From contig NC_080056.1 in the NCBI RefSeq assembly GCF_026212465.1, forward strand, positions 25,220,239-25,284,238: a DNA stretch of 64,000 bases, read 5' to 3'. Position numbers and translations under genes: made by a program. Positions 62,527 through 64,000 of this stretch are shown here, piece by piece; within the stretch, counting starts at the first letter, position 1; each line of letters begins with the position of its first letter. This DNA comes from Amaranthus tricolor. Taxonomy: Eukaryota; Streptophyta; Magnoliopsida; Caryophyllales; Amaranthaceae. The notes below the pieces were generated by a model. That model had not been told where the DNA came from and did no database searches. It saw nothing but the letters and a program-made list of their open reading frames with translations.

Positions 62527-64000
62527 TCCTTCTTTCTAAGCTCTAAACTACTATCTATAAGCCTAACTCCTTCCTTCTAAGCTCTAAACTACTATCTATA
62601 AGCCTAACTCTTTCCTTCTAAGCTCTAAACTACTATCTATAAGCCTAACTCTTTCCTTCTAAGCATTAAACTACTATCTATAATCCTAACTCTTTCCTTT
62701 CTAAGCATTAAACTACTATCTATAAGCCTAACTCTTTCCTTTCTAAGCATTAAACTACTATCTATAAGCCTAACTCTTTCCTTCTAAGCTTCAAACTACT
62801 ATCTATAAGTCTAACTCTTTCCTTCTAAGCTTTAAACTACTATCTATAAGCCTAACTCTTTCCTTCTAAGCTCTAAACTACTATCTATAAGCCTAACTCC
62901 TTCCTTCTAAGCTCTAAACTACCATCTATATGCCTAACTCTTTCCTTCTAAGCTCTAAACTACTATCTATAAGCCTAACTCTTTCCTTCTAAGCTCTAAA
63001 CTACTATCTATAAGCCTAACTCCTTCCTTCTAAGCTCTAAACTACTATCTATAAGCCTAACTCCTTCCTTTTAAGCTCTAAACTACTATCTATAAGCCTA
63101 ACTCTTTCCTTCTAAGCTCTAAACTACTATCTATAAGCCTAACTCTTTCCTTCTAAGCATTAAACTACTATCTATAATCCTAACTCTTTCCTTTCTAAGC
63201 ATTAAACTACTATCTATAAGCCTAACTCTTTCCTTTTAAGCTCTAAACTACTATCTATAAGTCTAACTCTTTCCTTCTAAGCTCTAAACTACTATCTATA
63301 AGCCTAACTCCTTCCTTCTAAGCTATAAACTACCATATATATGCCTAACTCTTTCCTTCTAAGCTCTAAACTACTATCTATAAGCCTAACTCTTTCCTTC
63401 TAATCTCTAAACTACTATCTATAAGCCTAACTCTTTCCTTCTAAGCATTAAACTACTATCTATAATCCTAACTCTTTCCTTTCTAAGCATTAAACTACTA
63501 TCTATAAGCCTAACTCTTTCCTTTCTAAGCATTAAACTACTATCTATAAGCCTAACTCTTTCCTTCTAAGCTTTAAACTACTATCTATAAGTCTAACTCT
63601 TTCCTTCTAAGCTCTAAACTACTATCTATAAGCCTAACTCTTTCCTTCTAAGCTCTAAACTATCATCTATAAGCCTAACTCCTTCCTTCTTAGCTCTAAA
63701 CTACCATCTATATGCCTAACTCTTTCCTTCTAAGCTCTAAACTACTATCTATAAGCCTAACTCTTTCCTTCTAAGCTCTAAACTACTATCTATAAGCCTA
63801 ACTCCTTCCTTCTAAGCTCTAAACTACTATGTATAGGCCTAACTCCTTCCTTCTAAGCTCTAAACTACTATCTATAAGCCTAACTCTTTCCTTCTAAGCT
63901 CTAAACTACTATCTATAAGCCTAACTCTTTCCTTCTAAGCATTAAACTACTATATATAATCCTAACTCTTTTCTTTCTAAGCATTAAACTACTATCTATA
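62522..64000. repeat. 41-bp satellite array, right part
   Basis: The same 41/42-bp monomers resume for about 36 copies to the end of the window, in the same orientation and register as before the insertion. The variant mix resembles the right-hand part of the left array: ACCATCTATATGCC monomers near 62925 and 63706, TATAATCC monomers, and frequent 42-bp AAGCATTAAAC units. No gene or other element is seen here. Confidence 0.97.

Noticed and set aside
1..64000. tRNA or rRNA genes
   Set aside because: Apart from the 12-base tRNA complement at the primer binding site, I saw no tRNA- or rRNA-like sequence on either strand; no model search could be run.

Overview
The window is nuclear DNA of a flowering plant. 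It holds no host gene that I can recognise. It is one very long satellite array into which a single, nearly intact LTR retrotransposon has inserted. The plant assignment rests on the retrotransposon, a Ty3/gypsy chromovirus of Tekay (Del) type with a tRNA-iMet-type primer binding site. I cannot name the species or the chromosomal position.

Region 1 (1-51111) is an uninterrupted head-to-tail array of a 41-bp monomer, about 1,250 copies. The first 41 bases of the window are a consensus copy. A 42-bp sister class carries AAGCATTAAAC in place of AAGCTCTAAAC, usually with one extra T in the pyrimidine run. The consensus has 2 G against 12 C on the + strand and no CG or CHG site. It has frequent stops, and no open frame longer than about 60 codons is found in the array. 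Rare variants recur at fixed offsets, which reveals nested higher-order blocks of changing size: 3280, 1602, 4065, about 3656-4065, 1724, 2246, 2661, 3729 and 1357 bp.

Region 2 (51112-62521) is an 11.4-kb retrotransposon on the minus strand. In the element's own orientation it reads: 5' LTR (59885-62521), primer binding site (59871-59882), a leader with two overlapping small open frames (one strongly acidic), an AT-rich stretch ending in a good 3' splice-site match, an uninterrupted gag-pol polyprotein (58568-53913), a duplicated polypurine tract, and the 3' LTR (51112-53749). It is flanked by a perfect 5-bp target duplication, CTAAC, made from the satellite monomer. The two LTRs differ by only six substitutions and one 1-bp indel, so the insertion is recent.

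Region 3 (62522-64000) is the same satellite resuming, about 36 monomers. The array runs off both ends of the window.

The polyprotein supplies capsid, nucleocapsid, protease, reverse transcriptase, RNase H and an integrase with a C-terminal chromodomain. In this family the chromodomain biases integration toward heterochromatin, which fits the location. The least explained parts are the acidic upstream frame, the possible leader intron, the doubled polypurine tract, and an array almost without symmetric methylation sites.
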